DNA of 64,000 nucleotides from Liolophura sinensis (Eukaryota > Mollusca > Polyplacophora > Chitonida > Chitonidae). Of the stretch, positions 34,120-45,557 are shown piece by piece (position 1 is the first letter of the stretch; the number at the start of each line of letters is the position of its first letter). Below the pieces are notes generated by a model, which worked only from the letters and a program-made list of their open reading frames with translations, searched no databases and was not told where the DNA came from. A program made the translations under genes and the position numbers. The stretch spans positions 13,492,706-13,556,705 of the forward strand of contig NC_088296.1 of NCBI RefSeq assembly GCF_032854445.1. The letters run 5' to 3'.

Positions 34120-37100
34120 AAGGGTGCCACAAAACCCCTATTCCCTACACTACTACTGTTCATATGTTCAAAGTTCAGTGATTTTGAGTAATACACAAGT
34201 CGTTTTCATCTACTACAGCAAGCCTCAAAGCATGCATATATATGGTGACTATGAAATGGCTGGAAGCACACATTGCACACAGGGCCTACAGAGAAGCTGG
34301 TATATACCTCGACAGACAGATTAAATTCCAAAGTTGTTTGTTGAAAAACTACCACGTGTGCAAACAAGAGACTGAGCACAACGATGTGATATTTTTGCCC
34401 ATTTAGATACAGATCAAATGTAAAGTAAAAAATATACATAATGCCGAGCTGTTCATATATAGAACTATCCTGGGTGCTAAACTTTAAAGTGCTACTCTTT
34501 CACTGAACAATTTTACTAGCTTAAGTCAGCCTAACTAAATCTTAAACACTAACATTAAGCTGCGGCTCAATACAAAAATTGCGAGGGAGCAAATGCTTAT
34601 ATATTGAGGAGAATTACAAGTGTCTACTTGTGAAATGTAACAGATTGTATGGCACGTAATTTTTTTTTTTGATCTTTACTACATACAATATGTGTAGTAA
34701 GGGCATGGCCTCACAAAAACACCGACACCGTCCTGACTGTCAATATCGCCAAACAAAGAAGAGTGATTGTAGCAATGAATTCCTGATTCTGGATACCCCT
34801 GATGGAAGACTTCCCACATGACATTCAAAACAAAGATGGTTGCATAAGAAACAAGTCCAGAGACATTGACGAAAATAAGAACGGTAAACGATAAATTTTC
34901 CCCAGCTCACCAAACTTGGTATTGGCTATCCCTCCCCAGCTTTTCACCTGTGGAAAGTGGTGACACGTAAACTATGTGCCCAGATTTGTGTTAATACCCA
35001 ATGTACACACAACTACACTGTGTCAGAATGCAGCAGACATTCAATATCAAACTCCTCACAGAGCATGGGTCGCCTTTCGCTTTACATCACTGTCATCGAT
35101 AGACTAGCTTGACCTTTGGAACCTGTGAGACACACGTCGGCTTGTTTAGGCTTAGTCCATTCACTGTTTTCTTCCCGCGAAAGTATTTAAGCATGATTCT
35201 CCAATAAATTTGTTTTAGGTTTTGGCCCGACATACTCTAGATTAGGAGAATACCTGTGTATATTAGAGACAAAAATTGAGACGAATTGTTTGTGTTTTCT
35301 GACATCACTTCCTGCTTCATCATCGTGACTGCAGTGACTTCAGCGTTCAAGATTTCTTTAGGATCTCTGTACAAAATTTGCTATTGGTGGCAGTGATGTA
35401 AAGTGAAAGGTAGAGAGCGACGCATGCACTGTGGGGAGTATGATTCAATATCTTTTCTTTTATTTCGAATCACCTGCTCCGCTAAAAAAGGGCTTGTTCA
35501 TGCAGAAAAACTCTCCTAAAAGTCTGTGTTAAAACTGATGAATCAAAATGTTATACAAAATGCTGTCAGTATATATTGCTTGTAAAAATATTATATTTTG
35601 AAAAAAAGGATAGCCTATGGTCACTTTTGTACGGCATACCTAATCTGAAGTCCATGTTACATGTGATTTTTGTACAATTTTGCACAGGGTCATTTGTCAT
35701 TCTATTGCTAGTCGCCAATTTTGATAACTGAAACAGCTCGAGCTACTGTTCTTTTTTATTTACAAGATCCGTTTTTAAATTTCAAAAGCAAAACTAACCA
35801 GCTGAAAAAAAGAGAAAATAAAAATCGAACATAAGGGTATGAAAATTTATTGCAAATATGACGAAACTAAAGTACATGGCAAGGGCATACGCACTTAACA
35901 ATTGAAAGAGATAAATTCCATAATTACAAAATTCTGAGCCTGTCAGACGCTGAAGATGAAAAACAATAATCACAACTTTACAGGGGGTTATATAAAAATT
36001 ATGCAAAATTCTGCTTTATTTATCATTTCATTTCAATTGCTTGGTATTTTACGCCATACATATCACCTCTACGACGAGGGCCCCAGGTCAACCCACGACA
36101 ATTAGGTTGCTGGCAAGCATTCTCACGTACGGCCGGGGAGGTAGCTAGCATGAGCTGGACTTGAACTCACAGCGACCGTATTGGTGAATCCTGGGTTAGC
36201 TAAGTGCGTAACTTTATACAACTCCAGCACCAGTCAGATACAGAAAAGCAAACACAGAGATAGCAGCAAATCTAACTGAACTAGATACAAACAGAAAATT
36301 AGGAAACAGGCGGTATGGATACAGTTGACTGGCAGATTCTGAAAAAAAAATAACACACACACACAGTAGCAGCAAATCTTAGCTATTTACAAAGATGGAC
36401 CTATAGACGAGCTAGTCTACATATTCTACCGACAGATTAGATTCCAAAGCTGACTGCCAAAAAAAACTAGCACATGGATAAACAAAAGGTTTAGCACCCA
36501 CGGTAAGATATTTTTGCCCATTTTAACTGACGTGTTGAAACAGAGCAAATGTAAAAGTAAAAAATATGTATGAGACATGATGTGCATTTCATTTGCAGTG
36601 CATGTGCATTCCATTCACAAGCTCAACTATACGTGGGAATAACACATGCAGGCGATTACATTATTCACTGAAACAGAAGGGTATAGAATGTATTGATCCG
36701 AGCAATTAACCTTTCATGTGCATGTCGGTGTAAATAGCACAGAGAGTATTTGTATGTTCAAATAGAGTTTTTGTATGTTCATATGAAGTCCATTTTAAAA
36801 CATCTGCCTATTACACGTACATGTAGTATCGATTTGCAATTGTAAGCAATAGTGCTCAATGAGTTAACAATATTCACATGTATTTATGTACAAAAAATAA
36901 TTGCTTTTAAGTCACAATGACGGAAAATTTATGCATTTCATTCTTTCTGTCAATCTCTTAAAAGAATGATTTTCATTTTAAAGAGGTTTTTATAATATTT
37001 CTTAATACTGTGCGCTTTATCCGCGTTCCCATGTTCTATCCACACCAGTGAATTACTATGTCCACATCTTGTTCTCACTAATTCCTTGGGGTTTAATCTC

Positions 37101-37320
37101 AACGAAAATGCAAACCTTGTTATTTATATGATAAAAAATTATATATTTTCGTGGTGTAGTCTGATAACTTTGCATCATGTCTTCAAATTTGGTGAACGGG
37201 TTAAGGAGAAAATAGCTATGCTGATTTGCGACATAGGCTTTTACTATCTGCCCCGTAGTCAATTCTGAAGCATCATCTTCAGTACTGGATTTCTGTTTCC
37301 ACAAGTGAGGTATGAGAAGG
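34120..37320. other. AT-rich repeat-bearing region, no genes seen
   Basis: No exon or domain recognised. A diverged direct duplication of about 130 bp is visible (about 34300-34440 and 36415-36570, sharing GACAGATTA, TTTTTGCCCATTT and GTAAAGTAAAAAATATA-type runs). A reverse SINE copy lies at about 36030-36210. Confidence 0.5.
36030..36210 (-). repeat. SINE copy (second family), reverse orientation
   Basis: TTGGTATTTTACGCCATACA followed by an ACGACGAGGG block, GGTTGCTGGCAAGC and CACGTACGGCCGGGGAGG. It ends in AGCTGGACTTGAACTCACAG CGACC-type sequence, the standard order of this SINE. Confidence 0.7.
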
Positions 37321-37382
37321 CTCCTGTCATCTGGAAAAACCTAGTAAGTCAAATTTTGGTGAAAAATGAGTTAGGCCCACAA

Positions 37383-37663
37383 CTGGACTTGCTATGTTTT
37401 TCTCTTTCATTTCATCCAGGTAAAGTGTGTGAAAGTCCCTCCTGTTGGGAATTTTTGATCTTGAAGAACCTAGTAAGTCAATGTCATGTGGAAAAATACC
37501 ACATAGTCATCTGGGAAAACCTAGTAATTCGTCTTGCTAGGTTTTTCCAGATCAGTGTACGACTACATGTCACTTACTAGGTTCTACAAGATCAAAAGCT
37601 CTCAACAGGAATCGCTTTCACACTCTTTACCTGGATCAATTGAAAGGGAAAAACATAGCAAGT
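37383..37663. repeat. Long imperfect palindrome inside the transposon
   Basis: The left arm (about 37383-37525) and right arm (about 37535-37663) are inverted copies. GACTTGCTATGTTTTTC pairs with GAAAAACATAGCAAGTC; CCAGGTAAAG pairs with CTTTACCTGG; GATCTTG...AACCTAGTAAGT pairs with ACTTACTAGGTT...AAGATC. The loop is only a few bases, so a hairpin of over 100 bp is possible. Confidence 0.75.
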
Positions 37664-37715
37664 CAAATTATTTCTCATATGAGTTAAACCAATCACATTA
37701 CCTAATTCTGGTCAT

Positions 37716-38666
37716 GTGATCACAACAAATTGGACAACTTTTTTAAAGACAATTCAGTCAGGATGTTCTCACGTTTTCTGTACCCATTATCGAGAAGACC
37801 ACGATGGTGCTGTTGATAAGGAAAACACCAGTATATTTACTGTAGATATGCAAAAGGTTATCCTCCTTCCCAAAATGACCATCAAAGAACATTTCTTTGT
37901 TAGCAGATTAGTTGTCTTCAATGAGACATTTGCATCAGTAAAAGAAGACGGTGACTTTGTTATTTTGTGGCATGAGGCTATCAGGGGTAGATTAGGAGTT
38001 GACATTGCCTCCACGTATATAAAGTGTTTGTGCCTTTGTGAGACAGATTTTGTGATATTCTGGGCAGACAACTGCACGGGACAAAACAAAAACTGGGTCC
38101 CTTACACGGTGTTGTGTTGGTGTGTCAATCAACCCTGGGGCCCACAAAGTATCACAATGAAGTATTTTGAAAGGGGACACACTTTTATGCGTGCAGACAG
38201 CGTCCATGGCTGCATTGGAAGGAAAATGAAGAAATGTCCCGAGATTTGTAATTTCCAGGACTTCGTAGATTTGTGTGACAAATCGGGAACTAAGATCAAG
38301 CCAATCACAATGCAATACCATGACTTTTATGAATTTGAGGACGGTCACGGTAATAGAAAGTCCAAGAACGTAACGCTACCTCATCTCAGCTCCATATCAG
38401 TGGCAGAATTTCGTAAAGGTTCACGCGCAATGTGGTTTAAGGAGGGTTTTGAAGGAGACTACATGTACCAGGAAGTTGACTTTCTTAAACCCAAGTTCAG
38501 ACTGGACTTTACACCACCAACACAGAATGAACCAAGAGGAATTCCTAGCGTGAAACGCCAGAATATTCTGAAACTGGCCGATTCATTCCCCGCTGCTAAG
38601 AGGAAATTCTGGCAGGAAATTCCAGTAAATGACAACAATGATGACCTTGTTGAACACTTTGGGTGA
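37716..38666 (+). CDS. DUF7869-like protein of the transposon (N-terminally short)
   Basis: A 316-codon uninterrupted frame, first codon GTG; the true start is unclear. Notable blocks: TVDMQKVILLPKM, FVILWHEAIRGRLG, VIFWADNCTGQNKNW and RGHTFMRADSVHGCIGRKMK. The WADNC(T/S)GQNKN block is characteristic of a protein family spread in invertebrate genomes (DUF7869 in domain lists). The Asp-rich blocks could be part of an RNase-H-like nuclease, but that is inference. Family members are usually longer at the N-terminus; here that region is replaced by the palindrome. The intact frame and well-matched element ends suggest recent activity. It lies at the truncation edge of receptor copy C. Confidence 0.65.
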   Translation: MITTNWTTFLKTIQSGCSHVFCTHYREDHDGAVDKENTSIFTVDMQKVILLPKMTIKEHFFVSRLVVFNETFASVKEDGDFVILWHEAIRGRLGVDIASTYIKCLCLCETDFVIFWADNCTGQNKNWVPYTVLCWCVNQPWGPQSITMKYFERGHTFMRADSVHGCIGRKMKKCPEICNFQDFVDLCDKSGTKIKPITMQYHDFYEFEDGHGNRKSKNVTLPHLSSISVAEFRKGSRAMWFKEGFEGDYMYQEVDFLKPKFRLDFTPPTQNEPRGIPSVKRQNILKLADSFPAAKRKFWQEIPVNDNNDDLVEHFG

Positions 38667-39161
38667 TTCCTAAATATGTAATCAAGCTGCAGTTGCTGCT
38701 ATTCCTCGAAAATGTCTCAGACTGGTAGATTTATTTACCACGGCTAAGATAAAATTCTGGCTGGAAATCACAGCAAATCATGATCTTGTTGATTAGTTAA
38801 AACACTTGTTTTATGTATTCAAACTACACTTGGTGTTATTTCTCTGATAATTGTTCATGTGTTAGGCAATAAAGTGAAGTTATCACGCTGCTGTTGACAT
38901 ACTAGGCTTTTGTTGATAAAATGTTTTAGTTGAAGGATTGGTTAGATCAGGTAAAACATAGTAAGTCATTTTGTAACCAAATTAAACCAGTAACAATAAT
39001 ATACCTATGTGAGCTGAAAAGGCATCTAATTGTCTTGATCTAAAATGCCGAAATAAAATTTATTTCATATTTTGCAGCTTAATCCTGAAACAAAACACGT
39101 TTCCTTTGTTTCCTCCAATTTGCATTCAACTGACTAACTAGGTTTTTCCAGATTACAGGAG

Positions 39162-39190
39162 CGCTAACCAACTGAGTCACGGAGGCCTCT
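39162..39190 (-). repeat. SINE tRNA-head remnant at transposon edge
   Basis: The reverse complement reads GCCTCCGTGACTCAGTTGG TTAGCGC, a tRNA-like box A region. It is wedged between the transposon's right end and the start of homology to copies A and B (39191). Confidence 0.5.
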
Positions 39191-39639
39191 GAGATAAATA
39201 CATAACACGGTGTAGTACAGTTTCTACCCATTTTATAATCAATCTCTTCATTTCAGCTTCAAAGCGTTTATTTGGGGCATTTTCTCTTAAGGACCCCTTG
39301 TGAGTAGACGAGGAATTGTTCCTCTATTACTCCCAAACATATACATGTAAAATGACCTTGGCTCACGTAATCATATTTTGTATCATAAAGGGAGTCCTTC
39401 TCACGTAGCAAAATGTGATGTTAACTTTACTTTTCTCATCTGATAAAACGAACGATATAAATAGCATCACTTTAGTTTTTCACACACATGTTCATATTCA
39501 AGTAAGTTTTTCTTGTTTTTTTTCCGCATAAAAAAATTACCGCTGACTTCTGCACCGCAGTGGAGCGATTTCTAATTGCAAGTGCTTCTTTATTCATACG
39601 AGTGTTGCTAAAAACCACCATTTTATTCTACCATAGAAA

Positions 39640-39805
39640 AGGTTTATTTACTTATTTGATTGGTGTTTTACGCCGTACTCAAGAATATTTCACTGACACG
39701 ACGGCGGCAAGCATTTTGGACGGAGGGAACCGGGCACAGTTCGGGGGAAACCCACCATCATCCGTAGGTTGCTGTCAGACCTTCCCACTTACGGCCGGAG
39801 AACCA
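39640..39805 (-). repeat. SINE copy (second family), reverse orientation
   Basis: TTGGTGTTTTACGCCGTACT, CAAGAATATTTCACTGACAC, GACGGCGGCAAGC and GGTTGCTGTCAGACC in standard order. It is inserted into copy C intron sequence: CCATAGAAAAG appears on both sides (39628 and 39803), consistent with a target duplication. Confidence 0.75.
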
Positions 39806-40108
39806 TAGAAAAGAAAGTATTTCATGACGAAAACATTCGTTACTATCAAATTTTCACATTGCAGCAAACTACAGTTTGGCTTTAAACAGAGGACAACATT
39901 TCTCTTTCCCTAGTTTTGCTAGTGGTGTGAAATAATTATAATGTGGATAAATTCTGTGTGATTATTTGGAATACAATAATGGGGCGGTTGTTTCTTCACA
40001 TAACCGTCACAGCCCTTAGCCTTCACTGCGTACTCCACTATGCTTAGGCTGTTACGCAATTTCTTGATTAAGGAGTGTGCTCTTTTTCACTGTAAATGTT
40101 GAACTTAC

Positions 40109-41055
40109 CCAAACAGTAAAACAGTGTGAAAGATTTACAATTCCACTCCACCAGGTCGCCGGTGTCAGACACGCATACACACCGAGTCATGTTGATATCC
40201 CTTCTAGCTCCATAGCCACACGTTGAGTTTGTTCCACATTGTTCAGGTCCAGCACCTAGTAACATAAATCAGTCAAATCTGAGTCAACATGTTGCAGTTC
40301 TGTCTCCTTAATTTGAAAAGATAAAGGACGATTGAGACAAGATTTGTCATACACTTAGAACGGAATAAAGGTTGGAAAAAAACTTCCGTATATATTTATT
40401 GACCACGGGCCGCCCGTATAAAGAGATCGTAGTTACAGTCGATCGTAAGCCCTACAACTGCATTTACAATACATTGTAAAACTAATATCGTCCGCTTGTA
40501 CAAAGGAATTGTAGGGTCATTGTAAATCACATTATACTGGCACCTGGCCAACCAGTCCTGTTTCATTGTTCTAACTTCCCAGTCATAAGCGCTGAGGCAG
40601 CAACATGTGCCATTTTAACAATCTTTGGTATGACTTTGATCTCCCCACTCCGGTTATATCATGCCATCCACCCATAACACGGAACCCCCATGGTATAACT
40701 GCATTTTGTTTGTGCTAAGCAGCAATCAGACATGTAAATAAGTACACATTTAACAGCGGGAGCTATTCGATCTAGGGACCTCAATGTTCAGGACCTGATC
40801 CACTGTGGTTAGTACACTACAGTAGGCAGCTGAGTCTGCATGAGAGGACTCCTTCATGCTGTACCCATATCTTCAGTCTATACCAAGTGTAGACTGTTGA
40901 AGCAATGAATTAGATCAAGAGTTACGACAGCAATTAGGAGTCACATCGGTCAATTATCCGGACTCACCTGTGACGAGTGTTGCTGTCAGACCAAATGTTA
41001 AACCCGCTAAAGCCAGAATCTCACCCCAGCGCCTTGGGAGGGTAGGAAATGTCAT
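40109..41055 (-). pseudogene. Receptor copy C: 5' fragment (signal peptide + EGF1)
   Basis: Signal-peptide exon 41055-40968 (88 bp, MTFPTLPRRWGEILALAG, hydrophobic) and EGF1 exon 40255-40109 (147 bp), both phase-compatible with copy A. EGF1 has Arg where A, B and E have the third cysteine (GYGARRD) and an extra Cys later. No further exons follow: homology to A and B stops at about 39191, at the SINE/transposon junction, and the expected EGF2 to tail exons are missing. It is either a dead fragment or a donor of first exons for copy B, 20 kb downstream on the same strand. Confidence 0.65.
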
Positions 41056-41524
41056 CGTACACACGTTAGCTGTGTACACTGTGTGTGTAAATTCATATTG
41101 CACAAGCCACTGTATTCAGGTACGTGTGTATTGAATTGCCCAAATGTCTACAACAGTCTGCCTATTTTGTTGTTATATTGTATACCACGGGACTGGTTTG
41201 TGTGTGTATATAGTTTACTTCCTTATTGAAATGAAAAGTTCTACCACAGAACATTCCTGCTTTTTCGTGATCTATTTACATGATTTATAGTTTATTGATT
41301 TGATGATTAATATGGTCAAGAAATGGTTAATGACAGGACTGTTTTTATTTTACAGCAGTGGAGCTTTTGATAACAGCTGTTATTATGAGGATATGTATGT
41401 TTTAGGCTACACCTTCAAATACATTCTGATACCTGGGTAACACAAGACACAGAATGCTTGGTCATGTCTGTTTGTCTTTGTCACTCAGTAATGATACCAC
41501 GAGAGTAGTTCGCTTTCGTATTTA

Positions 41525-41690
41525 CTTCTCTACGGTAGTAAGTGAGAAAGTCTTGCAGCAACCTGCGGAAGGTCGTGGGTTTCCCCTGGGCTCTGGCCGT
41601 AATGCGCTCAGCAATAATGCTGGCAGCCTTATAAGTGAAATATTCTTGAGCACGGCGTAAAACACCAATGAAAACAATAAATATTTATTT
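41525..41690 (+). repeat. SINE insertion upstream of copy C, absent from copy A
   Basis: Body CGTGGGTTTCCCCTGGGCTC and end AAATATTCTTGAGCACGGCG TAAAACACCAATG match the second SINE family. The aligned site in copy A (about 8935-8955) runs straight through without it, so the insertion postdates the A/C duplication. Confidence 0.7.
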
Positions 41691-42399
41691 TACGTCCTTA
41701 TTGGAAAGACACAAAGCGCGATTCACCCTCATCCGCGATCTGTTTGTGGTTTTATTGTTTTCTGGTTTTCTAATGGCCAGTAAGGGCTGTTTTTATTTCA
41801 TAGCGATGGACGATTGGATAATCGTTGTTTTGACATTGAGATGTATGTAATAGTCCACTGCTTTAAATACATCCTCATACATGTATGCTTGCTCACCTCT
41901 GTTCGTCTAAACAGCCGAAAGTTGTTCTGAGATGAAGGAAAACATCGGCATTGGGAATAATATGGTGTAACCCGTGTCTTATTGTTCTAAGTGTTAAAAA
42001 CCTCAAAAGCAGCTCAACGCTATATAATGTATTCAGCCCCGCATTCAAAGCGTGGAGTTTTGATGTATTTGTGTGGATATAAATGACAAATTGTGACTGA
42101 CGATCTACAGTACATACATGTTGTACCAGCTGAAATTTTATACAGGTATTGTGGAAGGCAGTCTGGGAAAACTACTGTGTAAGAGTGGTACACAGAATTG
42201 TGACAAAAATGCACACCAACATACTTGTGTGTACTACAAGTACACAACTTGTGGGATTTGCATGACACATCCAGAAGGACATGTGTATGAGTGCTGCATG
42301 AGTGTGGTTCAACAGCATAAATCTTCTTCCGGTTGTCATCGTATGGATGAAATTCTTGAATATTGTGTTAAACATCAATATAATAGATAAATCAATGAA

Positions 42400-44180
42400 C
42401 AGGAACCAAACATTAGGTCTAATGTCTAACGGATCACAAAATACTACCCTATTTACCGGAGTTTGGCATGTCTCTCTGATAAGAAGATATCCTTAAATAG
42501 TTCAGTGTTGTCCTTTTTTGAAATCCTGGGTAGTTCTCTGTCGATACGATCACAATATGTATACCGTAATACACTCAATTTTACAAAATAAACATTCATT
42601 ATAAATATCGTTTTCCTAAAAGGCGAAACTAAAACATGCTTATCTTACGACTGTTCACGTCATGACCTCGTTCATTCGTTTATTGACTTGATAGCTGATT
42701 AGTGCAGTACTAGAACAGCTATCACTCTTACATTGTGGTTGGGTTTTGTAACAACTTACCGACGAAGATTTATACAAGCTACTTACAAGTACGCATATTA
42801 CATTTACGGTGGGCAAGCGTTGCAAGCGAGTACCTATTAAGGTTCCGTTTTGATATCCTATTCACCTGTTTTTTTTTAACACAATGTCTAAACCTTAGAT
42901 AAAGTGAACGACACTACCTGACTAATGTTTATGTCCACTGAAAGACTGTCATTCAAAGTGTCTAAAACCGGCATTAAATATTTGTTCAGATTTTGTTCAA
43001 CCCTGTAAATGTTTAGAGAAACGTCTTCTTTACACAGCTTGAGCACGTCTCCATTATCGAGAGAAAACAGAAGAAAATCATGCCTTGTGTTAGAGAAAAT
43101 TATAATTCTTCAGTTTTAGTAAATTCAAAGAAAGAAAATATATCATTAGTTTATCATTTAATTTATTTTATCATAAGATTTAGTTAAGTTTTAGTGTTGC
43201 CCGGGAAAATGCCGTCTTCTCATTGCCTTGAACACTCGGCGTCCCTAATGAATTCTTCATTGACTCTTATATTTGTTTTTTAGAAGTTGTTGATTGAACG
43301 GTAAAATGAAGGATAAAAATGTAATATATAGTTTGAACTGAGTGACTAAGTAGAACTTTAATAGTCTATTGGGGGCATGGGGGGGGGGGATAAAAACGGT
43401 TTGGGCCGAGACGGTATGCTAGTGTCTGACGTAATTGTGATACCGTTGTTGAATATGACACGGCTTGTTAATCATCTTATTATACGTCTGTGGTGGTCCG
43501 TAAATAATACAGGCCTGTCCCACAACACTGTTTGAAATGACCTTACGTTACCAGGGCTGTATAAATTTTCCATTTCATTCCAAAGTCCAGTCCTTTTCCA
43601 GTGCCTGTTTCTTACAATCGCTTTTCTACTACTGGTCTCGACCATAACTTCTTTTCATGAAGAGTTCAGAGTGTGGGTAACAGATACATTATTTACTTAG
43701 TTTTTGATAAAAAAAAATACAGAAAGCACCCTAGGGCTTGATCTAATAGAGCGGACATAATGGGCCGAAATCAACACTACTTATTGTACTAGGTTGGATG
43801 TTAGAAAGGGCAAATGGATTCTAGTAGCAGGAGATCTCACGTATGTCTCTTATGGCACCGAAATGGGTCGTATTTCCGGCTATTACGAACACATGGGAAA
43901 CACCTCGTATCAGATTTATCTTGTTCAATTGAGGTTCTGAAAAAATCTTGCAGAAATGAATGGCCCGTGAACTGGGCCCACCATACGCACAAACTTCATG
44001 TCATTCACCTGTGAGACAGCTCTTGTCTGATTCACCTTGCTAAAAAGATAGTTCAACAATGGCAGTAATGTACTGAAATATTATCGCGTGAATGCGCAAT
44101 GAGCCTAGACTAAAATATGCACGACACGATGGATCCGACTGAGACATGCTTATAATCAATTTGTTCTTTCAATATAGGAT
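42400..44180. other. Intergenic sequence, nothing recognised
   Basis: AT-rich, with a G run at 43381-43390. No exon with matching splice sites or recognisable domain on either strand. Confidence 0.4.
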
Positions 44181-44189
44181 CCCTTAATC

Positions 44190-44790
44190 ATCAAACACTT
44201 GTACACCGGCATCGGCGTTGATCGAAAGTGTTTAGAGGTATGCTGATGGGTACAAATTGTGCGCCCTTTTGGCTGACCTACACATGTTCTCATATGAATA
44301 CGAATATATGCAGACACTATTGGGAGTTTTCCTCACCAGCTGCGATCTTTCTCATTCACTAAACGGCATATTGATGATCTGCTCGTTTTAAAAAATCCGT
44401 ACGTAGCAAAGGCTGTGAAAGGTGTCTACCAGCTTCGTCGGATTTAAAGAAAACAACAGATTCTCTAGACGGTACATCTTACTTGTACCTGTTTTTCTAC
44501 AAAAACCAAAACGGCTTCTTCTCTTGCAAACTTTACGACAAGAAGGATAGTTTCGATTTTGACATTGTAATTTATTCTTACTCAGACCGCAATATATAGA
44601 AGGGTATATATAGATATGGCGTGTACATATCTCGCCTTGTAGCATTTGTTAGATCCTGCGTGTTGTGCGACAATTTCATTCAACGTCCCAAGTTATTACG
44701 GCAGAAAGCAGTGTGTCAAGGTTATTCCATCAAACGCCTTCACTCCAAGTTTCCTAGGTTCCACAATGGATATAATTTTCTTTTAAATAA
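44190..44790 (+). pseudogene. Penelope-like reverse-transcriptase remnant
   Basis: In shifting plus frames: MGTNCAPFWLTYTCSHMN (the GTNCAP block before the catalytic region), then KLYDKKDSFDFDIV, GVYISRLVAFVRSC and IQRPKLLRQKAVCQGYSIK. These match the palm-to-C-terminus order of RTs from Penelope-type elements. Stops and frame changes are frequent and the catalytic YxDD block is lost. The final part matches the scraps 3' of copies B and D. Confidence 0.55.
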
Positions 44791-44839
44791 ATATGGACAG
44801 AGCGTGCAGAATTTCTGGCGCTAGGCTTCAACCCGTGAC

Positions 44840-45240
44840 TAGAGGCTCTACATTCATCGTGTTGAATTACATCGCCATGTTGAATATATGAACAGTTACA
44901 ATCAAAGCGCAACTGAGATTTATTTTTTGTGGTCGACAGCTGATATTTTAACATGGTATACGATTTGACACTTATTCAGTCACCTAGAACATACCTTGCA
45001 TCTTTCCAACATCACTGAAAAATATTGACTGCTTTTGTTTGCATGATTCCGTCCTGTTTTCATACTTCATATACTTTCCTAGTTCTTTGATGGTTTGTGT
45101 TATGCGTTGTTTTTTGGGGCCTTTTATTTTGGAGCGGGAGGGGGTGAATTGGCCTTGCAATTATTGATCTGTCCTTATTGGTTGAAGGCTGGTATACGAA
45201 TGTGTTTCGACGCATTGTTTCTGGACTTTTACTGAATTGA
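44840..45240. repeat. Direct duplication, first copy
   Basis: Sequence around CGTGTTGAATTAC, CAATCAAAGCGCAA, GACAGCTGATATT and GAACATACCTTGC recurs in the same order at about 46110-46470. Confidence 0.65.
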
Positions 45241-45557
45241 AATAAATGTTAGGAAGTATTTTATGTTCCTTTAAGATACTCTAAATATTTGTTGTTCAGT
45301 GGGTATAAACATTAGTGAGGTGTTGTCTTTCACTTTAATTATACTCGCGTTTTTAGCAGAAACTGTAACATACGCATCGAAAAAATATGACCTATATTTT
45401 CCGTTTATTAAACTGTTGGCACAGAATGGTCACGCCCAAATAAAAAATGAACTGGTGTTGCGGGGTTTAGTAGTTCACTTTTAAGAGTAATCCATGATTG
45501 TTTCAACGTTTTTAACAAATACCAAGTGTCAACCAGTACTGGCAGGCCCGGAAGTCA

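Larger units (their letters stand above)
22512..34120. mobile_element. Decayed Maverick/Polinton (adintovirus-like) element
   Basis: About 11.6 kb, visibly GC-richer than the flanks, with closely packed genes on both strands and no introns. It encodes the diagnostic Polinton set: retroviral-type integrase (29.06-30.0 kb), protein-primed DNA polymerase B (30.05-33.6 kb), FtsK/HerA-type packaging ATPase (26.6-27.2 kb), a double-jelly-roll-type major capsid (25.7-26.6 kb) and a penton-like minor capsid (22.7-23.36 kb), plus at least six small proteins. Almost all are interrupted by stops or frame breaks, so this is a non-functional endogenous copy. No convincing terminal inverted repeats or target duplications were found. 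No maturation protease was recognised. The ends are approximate. Confidence 0.85.
37321..39161. mobile_element. 1.84-kb DNA transposon with 31-bp inverted ends
   Basis: The left end at 37321-37351 (starts CTCCTGTCATCTGGAAAAAC) and the reverse complement of 39131-39161 match at 29 of 31 positions. Between them is one open frame encoding a DUF7869-like protein, plus several internal copies of the end motif CTGGAAAAACCTAGTAA. No clear target duplication was seen. A tRNA-like SINE head (39162-39190) abuts the right end. The superfamily is not assigned. Confidence 0.7.

Noticed and set aside
42118-42390. Cys-rich 90-codon plus-strand frame
   Set aside because: Part of it aligns to non-coding upstream sequence of copy A (9330-9560), where the frame is not kept, and no splice sites or regular cysteine spacing are seen.
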